Below, piece after piece: positions 1-9,148 of a DNA stretch of 64,000 bases. Every line of letters begins with the position of its first letter. The stretch's first letter is position 1. The position numbers were made by a program, and so were the translations under genes. The notes below the pieces were generated by a model, which was given only the letters and a program-made list of their open reading frames with translations, made no database searches and was not told where the DNA came from. The stretch covers positions 1 to 64,000 of the forward strand of contig NZ_JAURYU010000046.1 of NCBI RefSeq assembly GCF_030653755.1. The letters run 5' to 3'. The stretch is from Methylotenera sp. Lineage in GTDB: Bacteria > Pseudomonadota > Gammaproteobacteria > Burkholderiales > Methylophilaceae.

Positions 1-626
1 AAGTCATTATCGCGGATGATCATGCAATTTTAAGAGCTGGCCTCAAGCAAATTCTGTCTGAAACGGATGATATATTAGTGATTGCAGAAGCCCAAAACGC
101 TAATGAGGCAATCAAGTTGGGCTCACAGCCTGATGCTGATGTTTTATTGTTGGATATTTCACTGCCAGATAGAAGTGGCATAGAGGCGCTTAAGTACATT
201 AAGCGCGAGAATAGTCATATTGCGGTGTTGATGCTTTCCATGCACAGGGAAGATGAGTATGCTATTCGAGCCCTAAAGTCTGGTGCGGCAGGATATTTGT
301 GTAAACAGAGTGCCTCTTCAGAGTTGGTGAATGCGATCCACACTGTAGCTAAGGGTAAAAAATACATTACACCTGAGGTGGCCGAGATATTAGCGAATCA
401 GATTGGTAGAGATGATCAAAAAGCACCGCATGAGTTGCTTTCTGATCGAGAATACCAAACATTTATCATGATTGCTTCTGGGTTGTCTGTGACAGATGTA
501 GCAAATAAGCTCTCGCTTTCTGTGAAAACGGTCAGCATGTATCGCACACGATTACTTGAAAAAATGCAGCTTAAGCATAATGCTGAGCTAACGCATTATG
601 CTTTTAAACATAATTTAGTGAGTTAA
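1..626 (+). CDS. Response regulator, NarL/FixJ (LuxR HTH) family, 5'-truncated by window edge
   Basis: The reading frame is open from base 3, before the first ATG in the ORF track (78), and reads VIIADDHAILRAGL. The true start is therefore upstream of the window. The receiver domain has the acidic pair ADD, the phospho-acceptor Asp in LLLDISLPD (codon at 153), and a conserved Lys in LCKQSAS. A LuxR-type HTH follows (LSDREYQTFIMIASGLSVTDVANKLSLSVKTVSMYRTRLLEKM). Proteins of this type are phosphorylated by a sensor kinase and bind DNA as dimers. No kinase is visible, so partner and target are unknown. It lies 195 bp upstream of the OGT gene, which makes it a possible but unproven regulator of the modification or flagellar genes. 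Confidence 0.9.
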   Translation, partial: VIIADDHAILRAGLKQILSETDDILVIAEAQNANEAIKLGSQPDADVLLLDISLPDRSGIEALKYIKRENSHIAVLMLSMHREDEYAIRALKSGAAGYLCKQSASSELVNAIHTVAKGKKYITPEVAEILANQIGRDDQKAPHELLSDREYQTFIMIASGLSVTDVANKLSLSVKTVSMYRTRLLEKMQLKHNAELTHYAFKHNLVS

Positions 627-733
627 TAGAGCAGTCGATGGTGATGATGTCATTGTATGAGACGTTGTGTTTCTGTTGCTAGAAGTGAGCTACTTTTGTG
701 TATTTTTTTTAAATATCAAGTTTCTTGCAGTTC

Positions 734-750
734 ATGAATAATGTATTCAT
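734..750. promoter_or_regulatory. 17-bp palindrome upstream of the OGT gene
   Basis: The sequence ATGAATA-ATG-TATTCAT is a perfect inverted repeat with 7-bp arms and a 3-bp spacer. It lies in the gap (627-821) between the response regulator and the TPR/OGT gene, about 70 bp before that gene's start. Its size suits a dimeric HTH regulator. No clear sigma-70 promoter was identified around it, so the role is inference. Confidence 0.3.
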
Positions 751-821
751 CTAAAAACTAGCAGTTACCGCGTGTTATATTGCTATTTTCTTGTTAAAAC
801 TATGGCTGATCGTCTGGGATA

Positions 822-3800
822 ATGGTTAAAACTAAAAATAATACAAACCCTACTTTGGAAGAAATGAACGCGTTATTAGCGTTATTTAATCAAAGAAAGT
901 TTCCAGAAGCCTTGGCTTTAGCCTCAACGATGGCTGAGCATTATCCTAAGCATGGATTTGCTTGGAAAGTGCTTGGCGCAGTCTACCAAAATCAAGGCGC
1001 TGTTGATCACGCACTCCAAGCACTAAAAAATGCAGCAAAGCTTTTACCTGATGACTATGAAGTTCAATATAACTTAGGTAACTGTTTTTATGACCAACAA
1101 CAGTTAGATTCGGCTGTTGTTTGCTATAAAAAGGCGATTCAGCTTAATCCCAGTTTTGCGCAGGCATATTATAATTTAGGTAGTGTTTATAAAGGCAAGG
1201 GGTTGTTTCAGCTAGCAGAAACGAGTTATCAAGAGGCGCTTAAGTTAGAGCCGAATAATGTTCCAATGTGTTTGAATTTAGCGCAGTTGTATTATGAGAA
1301 AAAGGATTATGTTAAAGCCCTTGATAACTACCAGGCGGTGGCTGTAAGTGATGCTGATAATATACATGCAATGGCGGGCTTGGGTGTTACTTATAAAGCT
1401 TTAGGTTTGCTTGATAATGCTGAGGAGTGCTATAGGAAGCTTATTGAAATCGCACCTAGTAACTCTGACGTCTACAGTAACTTAGGTATTTTACTCAAAG
1501 ATACAAATCGGCTTGATGAAGCAGAGTTGTCGTATCAAAAGGCGATTCAACTTAATCCTGAATGTGTACCTGCTTATAATAATCTAGGTTTGTTATATAA
1601 ATCAAAAGGTGACTTCCAGAAAGCTGGGCATTACTATAGCTTGGCTTTAAATATCGATCCACTTAATTCAGTAGCTTACAATAATTTAGCAGTAGTTCTC
1701 AGGGATGCTGGGCAATATGTTGAATCGGAGGCTAATTGTAGAAAATCTATAGAAATTAGACCTCAATATGCAGATCCCTACAATAACCTTGGTTTAGCTT
1801 TAGATAGTCAGGGACGTTATGATGAAGCTATTCAGGTTTTTGAACAGGCGCTTCATATAAATCCTGAAGATGCTTCTATTCTGAGTAATTTCAGTGTCAC
1901 ACTAGTGACAAAAGGTCAGCTTGAAAAGGCTGAGACTTGTTTAAAGAAGGCACTAGAAATAGCACCTAACTTTATTAACCTTTATATAAACCTATGTATT
2001 ACCTACTTGGCACAAGGACGTCCGAAAGAGGCTGAAGTGGTGTGTCTTAAGGCCTTGGATATTCAACCTGATTGTTTAGCCGCAAAAGGAAACTTGCTTT
2101 TTTCTATGAATTACACGGCAAGCCATACTGTAGATGAGTGTTTCGCACAAGCCGTTCAATACAATACGCTTGTGACAAAAAATACAGATAAAGTATACAC
2201 GTCTTGGCTTGGAGAAGCTAAGCCAGAGCGCTTAAAAGTTGGAATTGTTTCCGCAGATATGCGACAACATGCGGTCGCATTTTTTTTAGAGAATGTAGTT
2301 AAGCACATTGATACTAAGCGTGTAGAGTTGGTTGCGTATTCGGCAGATGGTCGTGAAGATGACGTTACTCAAAGATTGAAAAAATATTTTTCCGTTTGGA
2401 GAAATATTGCAGGCTTTAATGATAAGTCTGCTGCAGAGTTGATATGGGGTGATGCAATACATGTCTTGATTGATTTATCAGGACACTCAGAGGGTGGTCG
2501 TTTACCAGTTTTTGCACGAAAGCCAGCACCTGTTCAGGTGAGTTGGCTAGGCTATTTTGCAACGACAGGTCTAGATGCTATGGATTATTTTGTTGCTGAT
2601 GAAGTGGGTTTGCCTAGAAATATGCAACATCATTTTACAGAGAAAATTTACTATTTACCTAACACTAGGCTCTGTTTTAGTGTGCCTGATGTGAGTCTTC
2701 CTGTTGCCGATTTACCAGTACTAAAGAATGGATATATTACCTTTGGCTGTTTTCAAAATATGGCCAAGATTGGAAATGATGTATTGCTACTTTGGGCTCA
2801 AGTCCTTAAGCAAGTGCCGAATGCTAAGCTAAGATTGCAGAATAAGGCATTAGGTGATCCTGTTGTATTGCAAGCTGTAATGGATCGCATTGTAGCTTGC
2901 GGAATAAATAAAGATAGTGTTCTAACTTATGGGCTTACAACAAGAGAAGATTACTTTGCGGCTCATGCGGATGTTGATATGATATTAGACACATTTCCAT
3001 TTAACGGCGGCACGACGACTTGTGAGGCGCTCTGGATGGGGGTACCTACTTTAACGCTTGCAGGAGATCGTTTGATTGCAAGGCAGGGAGCTAGCTTACT
3101 AAGTGCTTCAGGGTTGGCTGATTGGGTGGTAAATTCAGCAGATGATTTTGTGGCTAAGGGCGTAGCTTTTGCAAGTGACATTAGTCAGCTGGCAAAATTA
3201 AGAGCAGGCTTGCGAGAGCAGGTATTAGCTTCCCCATTATTTGATGGGCAATTATTTGCTCATCATATGGAAAAAGCGTTATGGCAAATGTCAGGCTTAA
3301 CGCCGCCAAAATTCTTAGATATAAAACAAGTGAATCAGGCTGAAAGTAGTCATAAGAATCAAAAGACAATTCAAGCGACTGAAATAGAATCACTGGATGT
3401 GGTAACTATTAGTGATTCAAATCGACCATTGCTTATTGTGAGTGCTACAAGAAGCTCCGAGCAAGAGTTCTGGAGTCACTCAGCCTTAGGTGTTTCATTA
3501 AAAAAACACATGGCGTTGGATGGTAGATTGAGTGCAAATGTTGCATTTGAGAATACACGTGGATTATCAGAAGTCTTTAATGAGAGTATTGAAAAAGCAG
3601 ATGGCTCGGCAATATTAGTGTTTATTCATGATGATGTATGGATAGATGAAGCAAACTTTGCGGATGCAGTTATATCTGGTTTAAAGAGTTTTGATGTGAT
3701 TGGCGTTGCTGGCAATAAGCGTCGTGTGGCTAATCAGCCAGCATGGGCTTTCATCGATAATCAATTTACTTGGGATGAAGCTGTTAATTTAAGTGGTCGC

Positions 3801-4493
3801 GTTGCTCATGGTAAAGAAGCTTTCGGATATATTAACGACTATGGCGCAGTGCCTGCAGCATGTGAGTTAATGGATGGCGTATTTTTAGCGGCTAAAAAAT
3901 CTACGCTACTTAATGCAAACGTAAAATTTGATCCACAATTTGACTTTCATTTTTATGATTTAGATTTTTGCCGTAGTGCAAGACTGGCTGGTTTGAAGTT
4001 AGGCACATGGTTGGTGAATTTAACGCATCAAAGTGGTGGTGCATTTGGCAGTGCTGGCTGGGTCAGTAAGTATCAGTTGTACTTAGATAAGTGGGAGCGA
4101 GTTCCCTCAAAGGACACTGAGCTACAGCAGGCTATTAATCATGTATTGCAATTGGCGATTGATCATCATCAAGCTGGTCGTTTAGAACAAGCTGCAATGT
4201 TGTATGAGGAAATATTAAAAATACAGGCCAATCACCCAGAAGCAAATCATCGTTTAGGACTTATAGAAGTTAACACCAAAGGTGACAGTGCGGCGCTAAT
4301 AAGATTAGAACTTGCGGTACAAGCTGCCCCAGAATGTGAGCAGTATTGGGTAAGTTTTATTCAGTCTTTGATGCAAGTCGGTGCAATTGATACCGCTGTG
4401 AATGCACTTGAGTTGGGTCAGAAATTTGGGCTTAAACCTGAAACAGCACAGTCGTTAGCGGCAGGGTTTATTCAAGCGATAGATTCGAAATAA
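822..4493 (+). CDS. TPR / O-GlcNAc transferase (SPINDLY, GT41) / GT-A glycosyltransferase / TPR fusion protein
   Basis: This is a 1223-aa cytoplasmic protein. Residues 1 to about 430 are roughly a dozen TPR units (repeated AYYNLG, AYNNLG and DPYNNLG cores). Residues about 460-840 match the OGT/SPINDLY catalytic region, with LIDLSGHSEGGRLPVFARKPAPVQVSWLGY (His near 555) and FPFNGGTTTCEALWMGVPT (near 725), the UDP-sugar site. Residues about 880-1080 resemble the STRF/Glyco_tranf_2_5 GT-A type (LLIVSATRSSEQEFW, FIHDDVW, HFYDLDFCRSARLAG), a candidate second sugar transferase. A short TPR tail follows. GT41 enzymes put sugar on Ser/Thr of proteins, and TPRs bind the acceptor. Position at the head of a cluster ending at fliC suggests flagellin as substrate (inference). 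The start is supported by GGGAT just upstream of the ATG. Confidence 0.85.
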   Translation: MVKTKNNTNPTLEEMNALLALFNQRKFPEALALASTMAEHYPKHGFAWKVLGAVYQNQGAVDHALQALKNAAKLLPDDYEVQYNLGNCFYDQQQLDSAVVCYKKAIQLNPSFAQAYYNLGSVYKGKGLFQLAETSYQEALKLEPNNVPMCLNLAQLYYEKKDYVKALDNYQAVAVSDADNIHAMAGLGVTYKALGLLDNAEECYRKLIEIAPSNSDVYSNLGILLKDTNRLDEAELSYQKAIQLNPECVPAYNNLGLLYKSKGDFQKAGHYYSLALNIDPLNSVAYNNLAVVLRDAGQYVESEANCRKSIEIRPQYADPYNNLGLALDSQGRYDEAIQVFEQALHINPEDASILSNFSVTLVTKGQLEKAETCLKKALEIAPNFINLYINLCITYLAQGRPKEAEVVCLKALDIQPDCLAAKGNLLFSMNYTASHTVDECFAQAVQYNTLVTKNTDKVYTSWLGEAKPERLKVGIVSADMRQHAVAFFLENVVKHIDTKRVELVAYSADGREDDVTQRLKKYFSVWRNIAGFNDKSAAELIWGDAIHVLIDLSGHSEGGRLPVFARKPAPVQVSWLGYFATTGLDAMDYFVADEVGLPRNMQHHFTEKIYYLPNTRLCFSVPDVSLPVADLPVLKNGYITFGCFQNMAKIGNDVLLLWAQVLKQVPNAKLRLQNKALGDPVVLQAVMDRIVACGINKDSVLTYGLTTREDYFAAHADVDMILDTFPFNGGTTTCEALWMGVPTLTLAGDRLIARQGASLLSASGLADWVVNSADDFVAKGVAFASDISQLAKLRAGLREQVLASPLFDGQLFAHHMEKALWQMSGLTPPKFLDIKQVNQAESSHKNQKTIQATEIESLDVVTISDSNRPLLIVSATRSSEQEFWSHSALGVSLKKHMALDGRLSANVAFENTRGLSEVFNESIEKADGSAILVFIHDDVWIDEANFADAVISGLKSFDVIGVAGNKRRVANQPAWAFIDNQFTWDEAVNLSGRVAHGKEAFGYINDYGAVPAACELMDGVFLAAKKSTLLNANVKFDPQFDFHFYDLDFCRSARLAGLKLGTWLVNLTHQSGGAFGSAGWVSKYQLYLDKWERVPSKDTELQQAINHVLQLAIDHHQAGRLEQAAMLYEEILKIQANHPEANHRLGLIEVNTKGDSAALIRLELAVQAAPECEQYWVSFIQSLMQVGAIDTAVNALELGQKFGLKPETAQSLAAGFIQAIDSK

Positions 4494-4547
4494 TTGGTTT
4501 GAATTTATATCAAGCTGGATTTCTGAAAGAAAGTGGGTTTATTTAGT

Positions 4548-5846
4548 ATGGCTTCAGTTTATATCGGAATGACAGTGGATGTGTTGCATCACGGGCATAT
4601 TAATATTATCGAGCAAGCGAGAAAATATGGTGATGTGATTGTTGGTCTGTTGTCTGACTCTGCAGTGGCTGATCATAAACGTTTGCCATATTTAACATAT
4701 GAACATCGCAAACAAATCGTTGAAAATATCAAAGGGGTAGCGCAAGTGGTACCCCAAAATGAGTGGGATTACGCACCTAATTTAAAAAAATATCGTCCAG
4801 AAGTCATGGTGCATGGTGACGATTGGCTAGAAGGCCCCCTTGTACCATATCGTGATAGAGCGTTAGCAGCATTGGCTGAGTATGGTGGACGCTTGGTTGA
4901 GATTCCCTATACCCGTGGTATTTCATCTAATGAGATGGTTACACAAATTCAAGCACTCGGGACAACACCAGACATACGCCGCCGTACACTTAAGCGTTTA
5001 TTAGCGGCTAAGCCAATTTCACGTTTTATTGAAGCGCACAATCCAATATCAGCTTTAATTGCAGAGCATACGATAGTCGAGCGCGACGGTAAAAACTATC
5101 AGTTTGATGGCTTTTGGTCTAGCTCACTTACAGATTCAACTGCACGAGGTAAGCCCGATATTGAGGCTTTGGAGATTAACAGCCGTTTATCTAATATTAA
5201 TGATATTTTTGATGTCACGACAAAACCATTAATCATGGATGCCGACACAGGTGGCAAGCTAGAGCACTTTGAGCTTAACGTACGTAGCATGGAGCGCTTG
5301 GGTATTTCTGCCACAATTATTGAAGATAAAGTTGGTTTAAAGAAGAACTCACTCTTTGGTAATGATGTTGCGCAAAGCCAAGACGACATTGAATCATTTT
5401 GCGATAAAATTCGTGCAGGTCGAGCAGCGCGCGTCAGTGATGATTTTATGGTGATTGCCCGTATTGAAAGCCTGATTTTAGATAAGGGTATGAAGGATGC
5501 CATTACTCGAGCGCAAGCTTATGCGGGTGCTGGGGTGGATGGTATTATGATACACAGCCGTAAAAAAACTTCTGATGAAGTATTTGAATTTGCCAAGATT
5601 TTTAAATCAGAGTTTCCAACACTGCCTTTAGTTTGTGTGCCCACAAGCTACAACACGGTCACAGAAGATGAGTTAGCTGAGCATGGCTTTAACTTAGTGA
5701 TATACGCGAATCATTTGTTACGTGCCGCTTACCCTGCTATGCAGCATGTTGCGCGTGAAATTTTGCGTAATAGCCGCTCTAGTGAGGTAGATCAGCATTT
5801 GATGAACATTAATGAAATACTGGAACTCATTCCAGGGACTAAATAA
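4548..5846 (+). CDS. pepM: Phosphoenolpyruvate mutase with N-terminal cytidylyltransferase domain
   Basis: PEP mutase rearranges PEP to phosphonopyruvate, the entry step for C-P bond natural products. The N-terminal ~140 residues are a nucleotidyltransferase domain (GMTVDVLHHGHINII with the HxGH motif, and YTRGISSNEMV). The C-terminal ~290 residues carry the mutase hallmarks FWSSSLTDSTARGKPD, MDADTGG and EDKVGLKKNS (near residue 258), the last separating mutases from isocitrate-lyase-type relatives. The ORF track begins at a GTG (4533). I prefer the ATG at 4548 (MASVYIGM), because AAAGAAAG lies at a usable distance and homologues begin close to this motif. The fused domain probably activates a phosphonate with CTP. 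The gene abuts the decarboxylase gene. Confidence 0.92.
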   Translation: MASVYIGMTVDVLHHGHINIIEQARKYGDVIVGLLSDSAVADHKRLPYLTYEHRKQIVENIKGVAQVVPQNEWDYAPNLKKYRPEVMVHGDDWLEGPLVPYRDRALAALAEYGGRLVEIPYTRGISSNEMVTQIQALGTTPDIRRRTLKRLLAAKPISRFIEAHNPISALIAEHTIVERDGKNYQFDGFWSSSLTDSTARGKPDIEALEINSRLSNINDIFDVTTKPLIMDADTGGKLEHFELNVRSMERLGISATIIEDKVGLKKNSLFGNDVAQSQDDIESFCDKIRAGRAARVSDDFMVIARIESLILDKGMKDAITRAQAYAGAGVDGIMIHSRKKTSDEVFEFAKIFKSEFPTLPLVCVPTSYNTVTEDELAEHGFNLVIYANHLLRAAYPAMQHVAREILRNSRSSEVDQHLMNINEILELIPGTK

Positions 5847-6986
5847 ATGATTGCACCTAGTGTATTTCACTCAGCACTGCAAGTCTGCGGTATTAATTTT
5901 GTAGCAGGGGTGCCAGATTCTTTACTCAAAGAAGTTTGTGCTTGTATTACTCAATGTTTTCCAGCTGAGCGCCATGTGATTGCGGCTAATGAAGGTGCTG
6001 CCATTGGTTTGGCGATTGGGCATTATTTAGCCTCAAATAGCCCTGCGTTGGTCTATATGCAAAACTCAGGACTAGGCAATGTGGTCAACCCGATTGCCTC
6101 TTTGGCTGACCCTCAAGTGTATGGTATTCCAATGTTGTTAATGGTGGGCTGGCGGGGTGAAATGCAAGCGGATGGTACACAAATCCATGACGAGCCACAG
6201 CATGTAAAACAAGGTCAGATGACGATTGCTCAACTAGAAGTTTTGGATATTCCTTATGTGCTTATCGATGCGCAAACCCCTGATATTGAAAAGGTGTTAA
6301 AAGAGCTGGTGAGTCTTGCATTGACCAAACAAGGTCCTGTTGCTTTGTTGGTGCGTAAGCAGACGTTTTCGTCCTTTAAACTTGAGGCTAAACCAGATGT
6401 GCCAGACCTTTTGTCACGTGAGCAAGTAATCCAGCTTTTAGTGCAGAACCTGCCAGAAAACACACCTATTGTGAGTACTACAGGTATGGCATCGCGCGAG
6501 TTATTTGAATATCGCAAAATCAATAACACTGGTTTTGACCATGATTTTTTAACGGTGGGTGGTATGGGGCATGCCTCGCAAATTGCAGTTGGCATTGCAA
6601 TGGAGCGTACAACAAGCAAAGTGTTATGTATTGATGGCGATGGTGCTGTGCTCATGCATATGGGTAGCTTGGCGGTGAGTGCTAGACAAAAAAACTTAAT
6701 TCACATCGTCATTAATAACGGTGCACATGATTCTGTAGGTGGTCAGCCAACGTTGGCGAAAGCGTTGGATTTGTCAAAAATTGCTAAAGACTGTGGTTAT
6801 GGTTTTGTTGCACAAGTAAGTACTGAAGAGGCTTTGCTGGCTCAATTAAAGTTTGCAATTAGTGCAAATACGAGCGCTTTTTTAGAAGTTAAATGTAAAT
6901 GTGGTGCGAGGGCTGATTTAGGTCGCCCTGATCGAACACCAGCCACCAATAAACAAGAGTTTATGAAGTTTCTGAAGAGTTTGTAA
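5847..6986 (+). CDS. ppd: Phosphonopyruvate decarboxylase (ThDP-dependent)
   Basis: It decarboxylates phosphonopyruvate to phosphonoacetaldehyde, which pulls the unfavourable mutase reaction forward. The 379-aa length is typical for the family. The N-terminal half has the ThDP-activating Glu in ANEGAAIGLAIGHYLA. The C-terminal half has the ThDP/Mg motif GDGAVLMHMGSLAVSARQKNLIHIVINNGAHDSVGGQ (GDG...NN). The start codon directly follows the pepM stop (TAAATG), which indicates translational coupling. Adjacency to pepM separates it from sulfopyruvate decarboxylase relatives. Confidence 0.93.
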   Translation: MIAPSVFHSALQVCGINFVAGVPDSLLKEVCACITQCFPAERHVIAANEGAAIGLAIGHYLASNSPALVYMQNSGLGNVVNPIASLADPQVYGIPMLLMVGWRGEMQADGTQIHDEPQHVKQGQMTIAQLEVLDIPYVLIDAQTPDIEKVLKELVSLALTKQGPVALLVRKQTFSSFKLEAKPDVPDLLSREQVIQLLVQNLPENTPIVSTTGMASRELFEYRKINNTGFDHDFLTVGGMGHASQIAVGIAMERTTSKVLCIDGDGAVLMHMGSLAVSARQKNLIHIVINNGAHDSVGGQPTLAKALDLSKIAKDCGYGFVAQVSTEEALLAQLKFAISANTSAFLEVKCKCGARADLGRPDRTPATNKQEFMKFLKSL

Positions 6987-6987
6987 A

Positions 6988-7980
6988 ATGAGTGATCAAT
7001 CTAAATCCATAGAGAGCTTAGTTGCACAACGTAATCAAGCTAAATTGATATTTACTGCGGGCCCAGCTAGCTTGTTGCCAGAAAACTTAACTGGCTTGCG
7101 CCCTTGTTTTGGTCGCGGTGATCGAGATTATGATCATGTGGAAGCTGAAGTCCTTAATACGCTCAAAGCAATGACAGGGCATCAGCATATTGTACGCATG
7201 CAGGGCGCTGCAAGTTTGGCGCTTGAAATTGCTGCGCTTAATTTTTTACATGGTCGTGTATTGGTGGTTGCTACAGGCTATTACTCAGATCGCTTGCAAT
7301 GGTTAGCCGAGTCCGCACAAAGAAGGTTGAGCGAAGTCAAATCATTGACTTATATAGATTGGCAGGCGCTAGATACTATTTCAGGCCAGTTTGATTGGGT
7401 AGTAGCGTGTTATATCGAGACGAGTTGTGGCTTAAAACTGCCGATTGAGACATTACAAATTTTAGCTAAACGTGTTAATGCCAAGCTCATGTTGGATGCT
7501 ACAGCATCAATAGGGCTAGAAGATGGGCACAATGTAGCTGATGTCATTGCGTATAGCTCCTGTAAAGGCTTATTTGGCTTAACTGGTGCATCCTTTATTG
7601 CGTTTAATCATCATCCTACGATTGAGGTGGATTCGTTTTATTTAAATTTAGCGAGCCATGCTGAAAAAAGAATGACAGGTCCTTATCACGCCATTGCTTC
7701 GCTATATGAAGTGCTTAAAAGACATGATGACTTTAAGTCTGCTGTAGTTGAAAACAAAAAAATATTTATGAAGAAAATGAGCACAATTGCGATAAAGCCA
7801 ACAACTCATCAGCCCATATTATGCACATGGGTAGATGGCGAGATTGCTTCATTAGACCCACGTGCTGTGCTTTACAAACCACGCGGTAATGCAGGTGGTA
7901 GTGTTGTGTGCCATTTGGGTGAAGTACATCTTGAGCGTCAAGCGCATGGTGAAATATTAAACGCTTTGCAATTGGTATAG
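6988..7980 (+). CDS. Class V aminotransferase, probable 2-aminoethylphosphonate-forming (PhnW-like)
   Basis: This is a PLP-dependent fold-type I protein of 330 aa. Visible features are FTAGPASLLP at the N-terminus, FGRGDRDYDHVE, the phosphate-binding-like MQGAASLALE (compare LQGSGT in PhnW), the Asp motif LMLDATASIGLED, and the PLP lysine in YSSCKGLFGLTGAS. The ATG starts one base after the ppd stop. In context it would transaminate phosphonoacetaldehyde to 2-aminoethylphosphonate (AEP). The sequence is divergent and slightly short compared with degradative PhnW (about 365 aa), so another amino acceptor cannot be excluded. Confidence 0.78.
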   Translation: MSDQSKSIESLVAQRNQAKLIFTAGPASLLPENLTGLRPCFGRGDRDYDHVEAEVLNTLKAMTGHQHIVRMQGAASLALEIAALNFLHGRVLVVATGYYSDRLQWLAESAQRRLSEVKSLTYIDWQALDTISGQFDWVVACYIETSCGLKLPIETLQILAKRVNAKLMLDATASIGLEDGHNVADVIAYSSCKGLFGLTGASFIAFNHHPTIEVDSFYLNLASHAEKRMTGPYHAIASLYEVLKRHDDFKSAVVENKKIFMKKMSTIAIKPTTHQPILCTWVDGEIASLDPRAVLYKPRGNAGGSVVCHLGEVHLERQAHGEILNALQLV

Positions 7981-7991
7981 AGGTTACTAAG

Positions 7992-8426
7992 ATGACAAAA
8001 GTAAACTCACCAAAACGCATTATGGTCGATATGTCTGCCACCTTAATTCACCATGGTCATATCCGTTTATTAAAGGCTGCCAAAGCATTAGGTACGGTCA
8101 TTGTGGCTTTAACTACAGATGACGAAATTCGAACTAAAAAAGGCTATACACCAGAACTAAATTACGCAGAGCGTAGCGAAATTTTAGAAGCAATCAAATA
8201 TGTAGATGAAGTAGTGCCGTGCAACTGGCTGATTGAGGAGTCATTTTTAGATTTGCACAACATTGATTTACTCGTGCATGGGCATGACAACAGTAACCCG
8301 ATTAGTGCATCTAGGCTACTGGTTTTACAGCGTACCGAAGGTGTCAGCAGTAGTGATTTACGTCAACGTGTGGTGAATGCACTTGCTGAATTAGAAGTAG
8401 AAAAATCGGAGAAAATTAACAAATGA
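7992..8426 (+). CDS. Stand-alone cytidylyltransferase (TagD/adenylyltransferase-like)
   Basis: This 144-aa nucleotidyltransferase has the HxGH signature in MSATLIHHGHIRLLKAAKALG, VALTTDDEIRTKKG, LLVHGHDN, and a RTEGVSSSDLR motif equivalent to the ISSTxLR loop. The family transfers CMP from CTP to a phosphorylated or phosphonylated alcohol or amine. It is the second such domain in the operon after the one fused to PepM, and could activate AEP or a different head group. It overlaps the next gene by 4 bp (ATGA). Confidence 0.82.
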   Translation: MTKVNSPKRIMVDMSATLIHHGHIRLLKAAKALGTVIVALTTDDEIRTKKGYTPELNYAERSEILEAIKYVDEVVPCNWLIEESFLDLHNIDLLVHGHDNSNPISASRLLVLQRTEGVSSSDLRQRVVNALAELEVEKSEKINK

Positions 8427-9121
8427 ATACCCAAAACTGGAAAGAAATCTGGGGACGCCGCACACACGCGACCGAGGAATCATTAGACCTAGCTACATTG
8501 ATTAAATTAGATGGATTCGACACAGGTGCAGGTCGCATTGAAGCCGCTGATTGGCAAAATTATGCAGGGGTGATTGCCCAGAAGTTGGCATTGAAAGATG
8601 GAGATTCCATCTATGAACTTGGCTGCGGTGCAGGGGCGTTTTTGTTTGCGTTACGCCAATTACATACTTTAAAAGTGGGTGGTTTAGATTATTCCACCGC
8701 ACTGATTGAAGCCGCATCTCGTGCAATGCCAGACGGTTACTTTATTGCGGATGAAGCTAAAAATGTAGAAACAGATTCACAGTATGATTATGTCATTTCT
8801 AATAGCGTATTTCACTACTTTAGCTATGAGTATGCAGCAACTGTGATTGCGAGCATGATTAAAAAGTCCAAAGTAGCTGTGGCCATCATGGAAATTCCCG
8901 ATTTAAAAACCAAATTCGAATCTGAAACTCTCCGACGGGACGCTTTAAGTGTTGAGGCTTATGAGAAAAAGTATGCAGGTTTAGAGCATACCTATTACGA
9001 ACGTGATTGGTTTAAACAGCAGGCGGCATTGCATGGTTGTACATGTGAAGACTTTGACGGCTGCGTGCCTAACTATGCACAAAATAAGTTCCGCTTTGGT
9101 GTTTTGATTAAAAAAACTTAA
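8423..9121 (+). CDS. SAM-dependent class I methyltransferase
   Basis: This 232-aa protein has motif I SIYELGCGAGAFLFALRQL, the acidic post-motif GGLDYS, and SNSVFHYF as the motif IV region. The start overlaps the upstream stop (ATGA), so it is translationally coupled to the cytidylyltransferase. The substrate is not determined by the sequence. Between a CMP-transferase and a TagF-like transferase, N-methylation of the aminophosphonate or of its CMP ester is the simplest suggestion, but sugar O-methylation is equally compatible. Confidence 0.8.
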   Translation: MNTQNWKEIWGRRTHATEESLDLATLIKLDGFDTGAGRIEAADWQNYAGVIAQKLALKDGDSIYELGCGAGAFLFALRQLHTLKVGGLDYSTALIEAASRAMPDGYFIADEAKNVETDSQYDYVISNSVFHYFSYEYAATVIASMIKKSKVAVAIMEIPDLKTKFESETLRRDALSVEAYEKKYAGLEHTYYERDWFKQQAALHGCTCEDFDGCVPNYAQNKFRFGVLIKKT

Positions 9122-9148
9122 GCGACAAGAATAACCAAGAGAGTAATC

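Noticed and set aside
5099-5503. 134-aa minus-strand ORF inside pepM
   Set aside because: Shadow of the PEP mutase domain in another frame; no ribosome site and no domain-like sequence.
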